From the NCBI GenBank assembly GCA_021851465.1, contig JAJZDL010000085.1:1-11348 (forward strand): a DNA stretch of 11,348 bases. The letters run 5' to 3'. Under the pieces are notes generated by a model. It had not been told where the DNA came from. It saw only the letters and a list, made by a program, of their open reading frames with translations, and did no database searches. A program made the position numbers and the translations under genes. Shown piece by piece: positions 1 to 7,719 of the stretch; positions within the stretch are counted from its first letter, which is position 1; every line of letters starts with the position of its first letter. The DNA is from Acidobacteriota bacterium (GTDB lineage: Bacteria > Acidobacteriota > Terriglobia > Terriglobales > Acidobacteriaceae).

Positions 1-394
1 CTCTGTGATAGAACAGGTGTCCCACTCCGATCCGCACCGGGGTCGCCTGCAGCAGCATCTTCGCCGCCTTCACCGGCGATGCGGGCAGTTCCAGGTCCGT
101 CGCCAGTGCATTCGCCGTTCCCATCGGGACCACGCCCAGCGCCGCCGTTCCACCCACCATCCGCTGCAGCACCTCATGCACGGTGCCATCGCCGCCGCAG
201 GCCAACACCGTGTCGCACCCTGCGCGCACCGCCTCCTGCGCCTGCCTTCCCGCGCTCTCCGGCGATTCGGTCGCGATCGCCTCGACCGCAATCCCAGCGC
301 CGCGCAGCACTGCCGCCACATCCGCAATCGCCGCCGCGCGCCGCTCCGGATGCTGGCCGCTCATTGGGTTGTAGATCAGTGCAACTCGACGCAT
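1..394 (-). CDS. Diacylglycerol kinase family protein (DAGKc/YegS type), 3' end cut by window edge
   Basis: This is a lipid kinase of the DAGK catalytic-domain family (diacylglycerol, sphingosine and YegS kinases), which uses ATP to phosphorylate a lipid hydroxyl group at the inner membrane. Reading the minus strand from ATG at 394 gives 131 open residues that continue past position 1. Visible family marks are IYNPMSG at residues 7-13, the nucleotide-binding GGDGT at 67-71, and PMGTANALA at 90-98, where kinases of this family normally carry GT-N-hydrophobic-A. Only the N-terminal nucleotide-binding lobe is present; the family is usually about 300 residues long. The start is supported by AAGGGG about nine bases upstream of the ATG. 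The gene lies 84 bp downstream of yceH on the same strand, so co-transcription is possible. The lipid substrate cannot be inferred from this part. Confidence 0.9.
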   Translation of the reverse strand, partial: MRRVALIYNPMSGQHPERRAAAIADVAAVLRGAGIAVEAIATESPESAGRQAQEAVRAGCDTVLACGGDGTVHEVLQRMVGGTAALGVVPMGTANALATDLELPASPVKAAKMLLQATPVRIGVGHLFYHR

Positions 395-478
395 CGCCCG
401 TGACCCCTTGGCACCGCTACTGCATGGCCGCAAGTGCCCACGCGATCTTCATTCTTACACGCCGCCGTCGGCCACGGG

Positions 479-1252
479 CTATGCAGGATCCATGGTAGTG
501 AGCGGGACATCTGTCGGTTCGTGCGCGGTGGAGTGCGCACGATCCAGCAGGGCCTGCATCTGCGCGACCGCAACCCGCAGTGCGGCGACCTCGGCCTCCA
601 ACGCGGAGATGCGGGCCGCGGTTGCGGTTTGTGCGGCGAGGTCCCGATCCGGCTCGATTGCGGACGCACCACGCGAAGGGAAGCGCTCGTAGGTGGTCGT
701 CCGCGCGGAGGAGTGGCCGGGCCCGCTCGCCTCAACCGGCCCGCCAAGCAGGTGCACGTAACGCGATTCACGCGATCCGGGCTGGCGCGGCAGCACGATC
801 GTCAACGGGCGCGTATCGTCGGCTTCGCTGCCACCCTCAGCCGCCGTGCCTGCCGACATTCGTGCCAGTGTGCTCTCCACCGCGTCGAGGCCGTCGAAGT
901 TGTACAGCCGGTCGGCGCGCGAGCGCAGCTCACCGGGGGTCTGCGGGCCGCGCAAAAAAAGCAGGCACAGCAGAGCCGTCTCGTCGCGGCGCAGGTTCAG
1001 CACAGTGCGGATGCGGTGCTCGTACTTCGCTACACGGCTCTCTCTAACCACCGCGGTCAGGCCCATGTCCTCGAGCGTGTGCAGCGCCTGGCGCACCTCG
1101 TCTTCCGCCAGTTCCATCACCGGATCGCGGCTCGTCCGCTGGTTGCATGCGTTCACCAAAGCGTTCAGGCTGAGCGGATAGTTCTCCGGCGTGGCAATCT
1201 CTTTCTCGATCAACGCGCCGAGAACGCGAACCTGCACTGCGTCGAGTGTCAT
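479..1252 (-). CDS. yceH: YceH family protein (DUF480), double winged-helix
   Basis: This is a DUF480/YceH protein of 257 residues. E. coli YceH is about 215. The family folds as two winged-helix domains and has no settled biochemical function. Conserved stretches seen here are IEKEIATPENYPLSLNAL at 15-32 and ACNQRTSRDPVM at 35-46 (first domain), LLFLRGPQTPGELRSRADRL at 97-116 (second domain), and LPRQPGSRESRYVHLLGGP at 154-172. Residues about 203-240 are an Ala/Leu/Glu-rich heptad-like segment, probably a C-terminal coiled coil. The reading frame is open for another 39 codons upstream, but that part is low-complexity and unlike the family. The ATG at 1252 begins MTLDAVQVRVLGALIEKE, the usual family N-terminus. 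The ribosome-binding signal is weak (GGTAAG next to the ATG). The gap to the upstream GH2 gene is 141 bp. Confidence 0.93.
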   Translation of the reverse strand: MTLDAVQVRVLGALIEKEIATPENYPLSLNALVNACNQRTSRDPVMELAEDEVRQALHTLEDMGLTAVVRESRVAKYEHRIRTVLNLRRDETALLCLLFLRGPQTPGELRSRADRLYNFDGLDAVESTLARMSAGTAAEGGSEADDTRPLTIVLPRQPGSRESRYVHLLGGPVEASGPGHSSARTTTYERFPSRGASAIEPDRDLAAQTATAARISALEAEVAALRVAVAQMQALLDRAHSTAHEPTDVPLTTMDPA

Positions 1253-1385
1253 GCTTACCAGCTTGCCACACTTCAGCGCAGGCTGCGCGTTGCACTCACC
1301 CAGCATCGAGTGCGGATGTGGTGCGCCGAGGCCGAACGTACGCACATGCACCCAACGCCGCGGATGCACAATGGCGGCGCAGTTG

Positions 1386-1408
1386 CCTGTTGTCTACTCC
1401 ACAACAGG
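1386..1408 (-). terminator. Hairpin around the GH2 stop codon
   Basis: A perfect 8-bp inverted repeat (CCTGTTGT at 1386-1393 and ACAACAGG at 1401-1408) encloses a 7-nt loop that contains the TAG stop of the GH2 gene at 1394-1396. No U-run follows on the minus strand, so this is not a classical intrinsic terminator. It could instead act as an mRNA 3'-end stabiliser, or be chance. Confidence 0.3.
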
Positions 1409-4072
1409 GCGCAGCTTCGCTGGCTCGGAGATCACCGTGACAATCGACTTCTCCAATCCCGGAGAGGTCACAGTCACCGCGATCGTGCCAGCCTGGCCGC
1501 GCTTGCCCTGCACAATCGCCATGCAGAGGCCGTTGAAGGCGCTGCGCTCGCTTGCACGGTCCGGCTCGTGGCAACTCGGATCGCCGTTGCCCACGCCGAT
1601 CACACTGCCGGGGCCAACCACCTCCCACGCCACTTTATTGTTTGCCGTGGGCGCCTGTCGTCCCTGCGCATCCGCAATCGACACATTGATGACGACCACG
1701 TCCTGTCCGTCGGCCTCGATTCTTGTGCGGTCGGGCGTGGCAACGATCCTCGCCGCCGGCCCAGCCGTCTCGCGCCTGTCGGTCAGCACCACGCGCCCGC
1801 CCTTGCTGGCCCGCGCCTCCAGCACGCCCGGCGCGTACTTCACCTTCCACTCCAGGTGGCCGTTCTTCACCACCGGCTGCGACCCGAGGCTTGCGCCGTT
1901 GAGGAACAGCTCGACGCTCTCCTGGTTGCAGTAGGCCCAGACCTCGATCTCCTGCCCCTCCTTGCCCTCCCAGTTCCAGTGGGGAAGAATGTGCAGCACC
2001 GGCTCCGCGCCCCACCACGCCTTGTAGTACCAGGCCGTGTCCTTGGCGAAGCCACAGGTGTCCAGGATGCCGAAGTGCGAGCTGATGCACGGCCAGCCAT
2101 ACGGCGTGGGCTCGCCGCGATAGTCGAAGCCGGTCCACACAAATCCGCCGGCCAGAAACTCGCGCTGGTCGTAGAAGGTCCACCACTCCTCGGCGGTATT
2201 GCCCCAGCGCGGCTTCTCCGTGTCGTACGCGCTCACATAGCCGAGCGCCTTGTCGTTGGCGTAGATGCCGCGCGTCGCCACCGTACTGGCCGTCTCTGTG
2301 CCGATCATCGGCTGTTGCGGATGCGCCGTGTGGTAGGCGTCGATCTGGCCGTCGTTGTAGTTGAACCCCTGCACATCCACCACCGTGGAGACGCCCACCC
2401 CGCCGTAGCCGCCATTCATCGCCGTCGTCATCAGGCGCGAGGGGTCGAGCCGCCGCTGCATGCGCTTCATCGACGCAACGATCCGCGCTCCGCGCGTGTT
2501 CCCCTGCTCCGGCTCCTCGTTGCCCAGCGACCAGATCGCCACGCTCGGATGGTTGCGGTCGCGCTTGATCAGCCGCTCCAACTCGCTCAACCCCTCCGGG
2601 TTCGAGGACATCATCCGCGTCTCGTCCATCACCAGCATCCCCATGCGGTCGCACGCATCCAGAAACTCCGGCGTCGGAGGGTTGTGCGAGGTGCGGCAGC
2701 CGTTCGAGCCGAACCACTGCAACCGCTCTACGCGGTACATCTGGATGCGGTCCGGGACCGCCTCACCCACGCCCGCGTGGTCCTGGTGGTTGCACGTCCC
2801 CTTGATCTTCACCGGCTTGCCGTTGAGGAAGAAGCCCTTCTCCGCATCGAACCGCAGGCTGCGTATCCCGAAGTCCGCCGTGTCGCGGTCGACGGCCTTG
2901 CCATCCACCTCCAGCGTCGTCACAGCGTGGTACATGTTCGTCGACTCGCAGGACCACAACTGAGGATGCGCAACCGTCGCCTGGAGCGCGAAGGTGTGCG
3001 TATCGCCGAAGCCGATGGTGGCCGTCTCCGAGACCGCCGTCGCCGCCCTCTTGCCCGCATCGTCCAACAGCACGGCATGGACCCGCGCTGAGACCGGCGC
3101 ACTGCCCTCATTGGCAACTTCGGTGCTAATCAACACCGTCGCCGGATCGGCGCTCGTCACCGCTCCATCGGCCTTTGCAAACTCCGTGCGTACATAGTTG
3201 CCCCAGCGCGCAATGTGGACCGGCGCGGTCTTGGTAAGCCATGCGTGGCGATAGATGCCCGCGCCCTCGTAGAACCATCCCTCGTCGAGCGTCGCGTCCA
3301 CCCGTACCACCAGTACATTCAACCCCGGCGTCTGCATCCCCGCCTTGATGCGCGCCGCCGCGGCCGTATCCGAGCCCGCCTGCGCAAGCCGCGCCTGGTC
3401 TGCCGCGGCCCGGTCCAGCGCGGCCTGGTCCGCGAAGTTCACAAAGTCCGTCAGGTCGATGTTCAGCGGTGCGTAGCCGCTCATGTTGTCGGCGATAAAG
3501 TGGCCGTTGAAGAAGACCGTCGCGTTGCGAAAGATGCCGTCGAACTCGATGCAGATGCGCCGCCCCGCATCGCTTGCGGGCAGCACAAACTCGCGCCGGT
3601 ACCAGCCGATGCTCGTCGCCGGATACTCGCGGCCCAGCGGCTTTGCGCCATGCCCCACCAGCGCCGGGTTGTCCACGAAGGGCAGGTCCAGCGCCCAGTC
3701 GTGCGGCAGGTCGATCTTGCTCCACGCCGAATCGTCGAAGCGCGGATCGGCCGGGCCACCCACATGCCCCGCCTTCGCAAAGGTGCCCATGCCGCCCAGT
3801 CTTCCAAAGCCGAAGTCCTTGTCGGGATCGCAGGCGTTGCCAAGCGCAAAGCGCCAACCGAAGTCCAGCAACAGCCGTTCGCGCAGCGTGTTCGGCCCGT
3901 TCGCGTCCGGCAGGTTCGCAACAGTCTGCCCAGCGTTCATCTGCGCAAACAATGCGGCCGCATCCACCGCGCGCGGCCCGCGCTCCTCGGCCAGCAATTC
4001 GCTCCCCGTCATCGCTCCAGCCGATGCCGCGAGGCCAGCCTTCACCATCTCCCGTCGCGTCCACTTGCCCAT
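1394..4072 (-). CDS. Tat-exported GH2 glycoside hydrolase (beta-galactosidase-like)
   Basis: This is an 892-residue retaining glycoside hydrolase of family GH2, which hydrolyses terminal beta-linked sugars. The N-terminus TRREMVK (5-11), followed by an Ala/Gly-rich stretch to about residue 28, is a twin-arginine signal, so periplasmic or secreted location is expected. Domain order: sugar-binding jelly roll about 63-285 (DLPHDWALDLPF and GWYRREFVLP), Ig-like about 286-400, TIM barrel about 401-690, DUF4982-like about 707-765 and a C-terminal Ig-like GH2 domain about 772-880. The acid/base is predicted as Glu519 in WSLGNE, after RNHPSVAI. The nucleophile is predicted as Glu593 in MIGTETAS. An Ala-rich insertion of about 35 residues (213-248) interrupts the jelly roll. 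The ATG at 4072 is preferred over the in-frame ATG at 4147 because AGGGAG lies nine bases upstream and the Tat motif then sits at the N-terminus. It is divergent from the PL4 lyase gene. Galactosidase versus glucuronidase or other specificity cannot be settled by eye. Confidence 0.92.
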   Translation of the reverse strand: MGKWTRREMVKAGLAASAGAMTGSELLAEERGPRAVDAAALFAQMNAGQTVANLPDANGPNTLRERLLLDFGWRFALGNACDPDKDFGFGRLGGMGTFAKAGHVGGPADPRFDDSAWSKIDLPHDWALDLPFVDNPALVGHGAKPLGREYPATSIGWYRREFVLPASDAGRRICIEFDGIFRNATVFFNGHFIADNMSGYAPLNIDLTDFVNFADQAALDRAAADQARLAQAGSDTAAAARIKAGMQTPGLNVLVVRVDATLDEGWFYEGAGIYRHAWLTKTAPVHIARWGNYVRTEFAKADGAVTSADPATVLISTEVANEGSAPVSARVHAVLLDDAGKRAATAVSETATIGFGDTHTFALQATVAHPQLWSCESTNMYHAVTTLEVDGKAVDRDTADFGIRSLRFDAEKGFFLNGKPVKIKGTCNHQDHAGVGEAVPDRIQMYRVERLQWFGSNGCRTSHNPPTPEFLDACDRMGMLVMDETRMMSSNPEGLSELERLIKRDRNHPSVAIWSLGNEEPEQGNTRGARIVASMKRMQRRLDPSRLMTTAMNGGYGGVGVSTVVDVQGFNYNDGQIDAYHTAHPQQPMIGTETASTVATRGIYANDKALGYVSAYDTEKPRWGNTAEEWWTFYDQREFLAGGFVWTGFDYRGEPTPYGWPCISSHFGILDTCGFAKDTAWYYKAWWGAEPVLHILPHWNWEGKEGQEIEVWAYCNQESVELFLNGASLGSQPVVKNGHLEWKVKYAPGVLEARASKGGRVVLTDRRETAGPAARIVATPDRTRIEADGQDVVVINVSIADAQGRQAPTANNKVAWEVVGPGSVIGVGNGDPSCHEPDRASERSAFNGLCMAIVQGKRGQAGTIAVTVTSPGLEKSIVTVISEPAKLRPVVE

Positions 4073-4174
4073 GCCCGTCCGCTCCCTCGAATCGATCTGT
4101 CGCGTCTCCGCAATGCGTTGCATCGCCGCCCTGCGCGCGTCATCCACTTTACACTGTGGCGCCTGTTTTCATTA

Positions 4175-4180
4175 ATTATA
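4175..4180 (-). promoter_or_regulatory. -10-like element for the GH2 gene
   Basis: A perfect TATAAT reads on the minus strand (4180 to 4175), about 100 bases upstream of the GH2 start codon. No good -35 hexamer lies at 16-18 bp, so the promoter may be weak or activator-dependent. It faces away from the TTGACA of the lyase promoter. Confidence 0.4.
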
Positions 4181-4201
4181 GGGAGCAGCATGGCGGGGGA
4201 A

Positions 4202-4231
4202 TTGACATGCGAAATCTGCGCAGAGTAGTAA
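4202..4231 (+). promoter_or_regulatory. Candidate sigma70 promoter for the PL4 lyase gene
   Basis: A consensus TTGACA at 4202-4207 is followed after 18 bp by TAGTAA (4226-4231), a poor -10. Start of transcription near 4238 would give a leader of about 150 nt before the lyase ATG at 4392. The perfect -35 with a weak -10 is typical of a regulated promoter, but this is inference. Confidence 0.35.
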
Positions 4232-4265
4232 CTGCAGGACTCAAAACAGTTGTGCTTTGTGGTAC

Positions 4266-4281
4266 CGACAATCCATTGTCG
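4266..4281. promoter_or_regulatory. Perfect 16-bp inverted repeat, operator-like
   Basis: CGACAAT-CC-ATTGTCG is a perfect 7-bp inverted repeat with a 2-bp spacer. It lies in the divergent region between the GH2 and PL4 genes, downstream of the candidate lyase promoter and 111 bp before the lyase start codon. The size and symmetry fit a dimeric regulator site. No regulator gene is in the window. Confidence 0.4.
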
Positions 4282-4379
4282 ATCGATCTGCCACGCCTTA
4301 TCCCAGATTATTCGCGGCCCCATATTATTCACATGCTCCTCCGCGTATCTTTGATTGCGTCGGGGCCCGATTCAATTGC

Positions 4380-4383
4380 GGAG
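4380..4383 (+). promoter_or_regulatory. Ribosome-binding site deciding the lyase start
   Basis: GGAG lies eight bases before the ATG at 4392. The reading frame is open back to another ATG at 4257, but the 45 residues in between resemble no signal sequence. This site and the lipoprotein-type N-terminus that follows support 4392 as the start. Confidence 0.6.
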
Positions 4384-4391
4384 TTTCAACC

Positions 4392-7300
4392 ATGTACATC
4401 TTGTCTTCGCTGTCTGGATGCGCGGCATCCGAGCGGGAGTGTGCGAACCGGAACCGGGGCCGTCTGGGATTTGTCGCATTCGCGGCGCGCGCTGGGGGTC
4501 GTGCATTGGTTGCGGGCGCGGTTGTGGGCGCGGCGTGGATGGCTGGATGCGGCGGCGGGAGCGTCGCGCCCACCGCTCCGGCGGGAGCGGCAGCGGGGCT
4601 GAGCGCGACCACGCTGACGATGCCCAGCATGGTTGCCGGCGGCAGCGCCACGACCCAGACCGAGACGCTCACCAATACCGGCGGGACGGTGCTGGATATT
4701 GCGGGAGTCACAATCACCGGGACGAATGCAAGCAACTTCAGCCAGGCCAGCACCTGCGGAGCGACACTGGCGGTCAATGCCAGTTGCACGGTGACGGTGA
4801 GCTTTTCAGCGGCGGCGGCAGGCAGTTACACCGCGACGCTGAACATTGCGAACAACAGCGCAAGCGGAACGGCCACGGTCTCGCTCAGCGGCACGGCGAC
4901 CGCCGCGCCCGGTCCGGCATTGAGCCTGAGCGCCGCTTCGCTGACGATGCCCAGCATGGCTGCGGGCGGAACCGCCACAACGCAGGTGGAAACGTTGACC
5001 GATAACGGAGCGGCGCCGCTGGATGTTAAGGGAGTCTCAATCATGGGGACGAACGCGGCCGACTTCAGCGAGACCAACACCTGCGGAGCGACACTGGCAG
5101 TCAATGCCAGTTGCACCGTGACAGTGAGCTTTTCGGCGGCAATAGCAGGCAGTTATACTGCGACACTGAACATTGCCACCAACGGAACCACCGGCGGAAC
5201 GGCCTCCGTGCCGCTAAATGGCACGGCCACAGCGCCGCCAAATCCGCAGGCGACCCTGAGCGCAACATCGCTTTCGTTCACGCAGCCGGCGCAGTCCACT
5301 GGCACGCCCAAGACACTGACCATCACCAACAGTGGCTCCGCGACGCTCACTATCTCCAGCATCGTGCTCACGGGTACAGACGCAGTGGATTTCACCCAGA
5401 CCAGCACCTGCGGAGCTACCCTCGCGCCCGAGGCTACCTGTAACGTCTCGGTCACGCTCACAGCTTATCTCACGCGCTCTTACTCTGCCGCGCTGCAGAT
5501 CGCCACCAATGCCCCCAACTCGCCTTCTACCGTCACACTCAGCGGCACCGGAACCGGCACGTTGAGCATCGATACCAGCAATCCCACGCAGTGGGTCATC
5601 TCCAACGGCGCCATTACACTCGAGTGGGACTCAACCAACGCCACGGCCAACATCTACTCCATCAATCTTGTCGGTGACCCCACTCAACTGATCGACACCA
5701 CCGTCTACTTTTCGGGCGGCGAACCCTACGGCCTCTATGAAGACGACTCGGGCCCCACCACCGGGGGACCGACGACCGCCAGCTATTCCCAGGTCAATAA
5801 CGAGTACATAGATTGGTGGCAGACCTCCGCCTCCGACCCATCGGCGGGCCAGAATTTCACGGTCACCCGTCATTACCTCATCACTGCCAACGATCCTGGC
5901 TTTCACGTCTACAACACCACTGCTCACGGTGCCTCGGATCCTGCCACCGGCCTTGGGACACTGGGCAAGACCTTCCGCATCAATCAGCAGCTCTTCACCA
6001 ACTCTTACTCCGTGGACGAGGACCTCACCCACCTCGGCGTGCAGGCGCTCCCTCTGCCCTCAACCGCGACCATGGCGGAGGCCGGTGCGGACCCCGGCCG
6101 TGCCGTCGAGAACGCGGTCGCAGATCTTCATGGCCTCACCCTGCCGACGGGCTTCACGCGCCTCTTCGAGACAAAGTACGACTACGCTACCTCCGCGTAT
6201 TTGCACAAAGCCCACGGCCTCTATGGTTCCAAGTACGGGGCATGGCTCGTGCTGCCGAACGGGGAGTGGCGCGCAGGTGGTCCCACTAAGCAGAGCCTGT
6301 GCTTTACCTACAACATCCTCAGCCAGGAGTTCTTCACCAGCCACCTGGACAATGGGATTACATACAACATGGCCGCCGGACAGGTCTTCAGCAAGCTCTG
6401 GGGGCCGAATTATTACCACTTCAACACATTCAACAGCACCATCACCACGCCAGACCAAATGTACGCCGACGCTCAGGCCTGGGTTCCGCGGTTCAACGAA
6501 CTCTACGATAACGACCCGCTACTGACCAACAGCGGACAGGTCCCCTCCACGCAGCGCGGCACAGTGCAAACCGCTATCACCAATGGCGGCTCCGCCACGC
6601 CGAACACAGCCTGGACCGTACTCGGCGACAACGCCACCAACTTCCAATACTCCGTCTACGGACGCGATTACTGGGTCAACCAGAACTCAACAGGCACTGC
6701 CGCACTCACTGGCGCCGTCCCCGGCACCTATCGCCTCTCATCCTACGTTCTCGGCCAGTGGGGCGAGCTCCGCCAGGACACCGTCGTCGTCAGTGCGAAC
6801 CAGACCGCCAACGTCAGCGGCGTCTTCACGCCGGAAAACTTCGGTGCCGCCGCGCCCATCTGGACCATCGGCACTCCCAACCGCTCCGCCAGCGAGTTTC
6901 TTCACGGCACGGACTCGAGCGGCAACTCCTACCGTAACAACCTGGGCGCATATAACTTCTGGCTGGACTTCGCCTCGACGCAAGGCACTCAAGTCTACTA
7001 TGCCACGGCCGTCGGCTCCACGCCCGCCAGCAACAATCTCAATCTCATCAACTACAACCAGTGGGGCACCTTCGATCCCGGACTGTACGCCGGGATTTAC
7101 AACGCGTCCGACGATACCACCGATGGCTATAACTACATCATCCCCCTCTACGTCGCCATGCTGACCAATGCATCGGGAACAAACGGCATTGGCACACCCG
7201 TCCCCCCGCTCACCATCCACTTCACCACCACGGCGGATCAGCAGGCGCAGGGTCAGTACACCGTGCTCTCGGTCGCGCTGGCTTGCGCGGAGAGCGATAT

Positions 7301-7613
7301 CTTCGCCAACCTGAACGGCAAACAGCAGCTCATCTGGCACTCGAAGAATGTGAGTGACTGCATGATGCGCAGCAGCTTCTTCGGCTATTACCAGTGGATC
7401 GCCTTCGAATGGCCAACTTCTGATCTCAGTGCGCCGGGCACAGATAACGTGCTCACCCTACAGGCCAACAAAAATTGGGGCGATTCATGGGACGCCTTCC
7501 GCATGGAGATTACAAACCAATCGGCGAACCCGGCGACCACTGGCTGGAACGACTACGAATACATCTCGGGATCGTCCGATGTCCCGGCAAACGACTCCAT
7601 CCCAAGCAACTGA
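4392..7613 (+). CDS. Rhamnogalacturonan lyase (PL4-like) with three N-terminal ASH-type repeats, probable lipoprotein
   Basis: This 1073-residue protein probably cleaves the rhamnose-galacturonic acid backbone of pectin rhamnogalacturonan I by beta-elimination. The N-terminus has an Arg-rich stretch, then a hydrophobic segment ending WMAGC-GGGS; Cys53 fits a lipoprotein cleavage site, though a Met in the lipobox is not ideal. Three ASH-type 'choice-of-anchor D' beta-sandwich repeats follow at about 69-171, 176-281 and 286-389, each with a TCGATLA...C signature. The PL4 super-sandwich covers about 390-720, with TKYDYATSAYLHKAHGLYG (594-612) and WRAGGPTKQS (626-635). By comparison with known PL4 enzymes, catalytic Lys and His would be Lys595 and His651 (FTSHLDNG). 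A fibronectin-III-like domain (about 721-810, with VPGTYRLSSYVLGQWGE and IWTIGTPNRSASEF after it) and a jelly-roll CBM-like domain (about 847-1042) complete the PL4 layout. It is divergent from the GH2 gene. The family call is strong; exact substrate is inferred. Confidence 0.88.
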   Translation: MYILSSLSGCAASERECANRNRGRLGFVAFAARAGGRALVAGAVVGAAWMAGCGGGSVAPTAPAGAAAGLSATTLTMPSMVAGGSATTQTETLTNTGGTVLDIAGVTITGTNASNFSQASTCGATLAVNASCTVTVSFSAAAAGSYTATLNIANNSASGTATVSLSGTATAAPGPALSLSAASLTMPSMAAGGTATTQVETLTDNGAAPLDVKGVSIMGTNAADFSETNTCGATLAVNASCTVTVSFSAAIAGSYTATLNIATNGTTGGTASVPLNGTATAPPNPQATLSATSLSFTQPAQSTGTPKTLTITNSGSATLTISSIVLTGTDAVDFTQTSTCGATLAPEATCNVSVTLTAYLTRSYSAALQIATNAPNSPSTVTLSGTGTGTLSIDTSNPTQWVISNGAITLEWDSTNATANIYSINLVGDPTQLIDTTVYFSGGEPYGLYEDDSGPTTGGPTTASYSQVNNEYIDWWQTSASDPSAGQNFTVTRHYLITANDPGFHVYNTTAHGASDPATGLGTLGKTFRINQQLFTNSYSVDEDLTHLGVQALPLPSTATMAEAGADPGRAVENAVADLHGLTLPTGFTRLFETKYDYATSAYLHKAHGLYGSKYGAWLVLPNGEWRAGGPTKQSLCFTYNILSQEFFTSHLDNGITYNMAAGQVFSKLWGPNYYHFNTFNSTITTPDQMYADAQAWVPRFNELYDNDPLLTNSGQVPSTQRGTVQTAITNGGSATPNTAWTVLGDNATNFQYSVYGRDYWVNQNSTGTAALTGAVPGTYRLSSYVLGQWGELRQDTVVVSANQTANVSGVFTPENFGAAAPIWTIGTPNRSASEFLHGTDSSGNSYRNNLGAYNFWLDFASTQGTQVYYATAVGSTPASNNLNLINYNQWGTFDPGLYAGIYNASDDTTDGYNYIIPLYVAMLTNASGTNGIGTPVPPLTIHFTTTADQQAQGQYTVLSVALACAESDIFANLNGKQQLIWHSKNVSDCMMRSSFFGYYQWIAFEWPTSDLSAPGTDNVLTLQANKNWGDSWDAFRMEITNQSANPATTGWNDYEYISGSSDVPANDSIPSN
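4596..5576 (+). repeat. Three in-gene tandem repeats, period about 327 bp (ASH-type domains)
   Basis: The signature CACCTGCGGAGC recurs at 4751, 5078 and 5405 (last base differs in the third), exactly 327 bp (109 codons) apart. Copies 1 and 2 are close at DNA level: about 4750-4850 and 5077-5177 differ by only about a dozen bases by eye, mostly silent. Copy 3 is diverged. This suggests recent duplication of one domain. Confidence 0.85.
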
Positions 7614-7645
7614 AACCCGCACGCACACAATCTCCCTCGCATGAA

Positions 7646-7680
7646 CGAAGCCGCTCCCAGGATTGCTGGCAGCGGCTTCG
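7646..7680 (+). terminator. Intrinsic terminator between the convergent lyase and rho genes
   Basis: A perfect 10-bp stem (CGAAGCCGCT at 7646-7655 with AGCGGCTTCG at 7671-7680) has an inner CCAG/CTGG pairing around a GATTG loop. It is followed on the plus strand by CTTTGT. It sits 33 bp after the lyase stop. The plus-strand U-tract is short but present, and the minus strand has none, so it most likely ends the lyase transcript. The hairpin could also shield the 3' end of the rho message. Confidence 0.75.
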
Positions 7681-7719
7681 CTTTGTCGTGCGCGGTTGTA
7701 GGTGGCAGTCGGTGCCGAG

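Noticed and set aside
1253..1369. 39-codon N-terminal extension of YceH
   Set aside because: The extension is Pro/His-rich and not family-like; conserved sequence begins right after the ATG at 1252.
434..3091. 885-codon open frame on the plus strand
   Set aside because: It is antisense to yceH and the GH2 gene. Its translation is Arg/His-rich without any domain, whereas the minus-strand frames show clear family motifs. It is a GC-bias shadow.
3215..4228. 337-codon plus-strand frame opposite the GH2 N-terminus
   Set aside because: Arg/Leu/Val-rich low-complexity product, entirely antisense to a well-supported enzyme domain.
4257..4391. 45-codon N-terminal extension of the PL4 lyase
   Set aside because: It overlaps the operator-like repeat and has no signal-sequence character. 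GGAG lies properly before the ATG at 4392.
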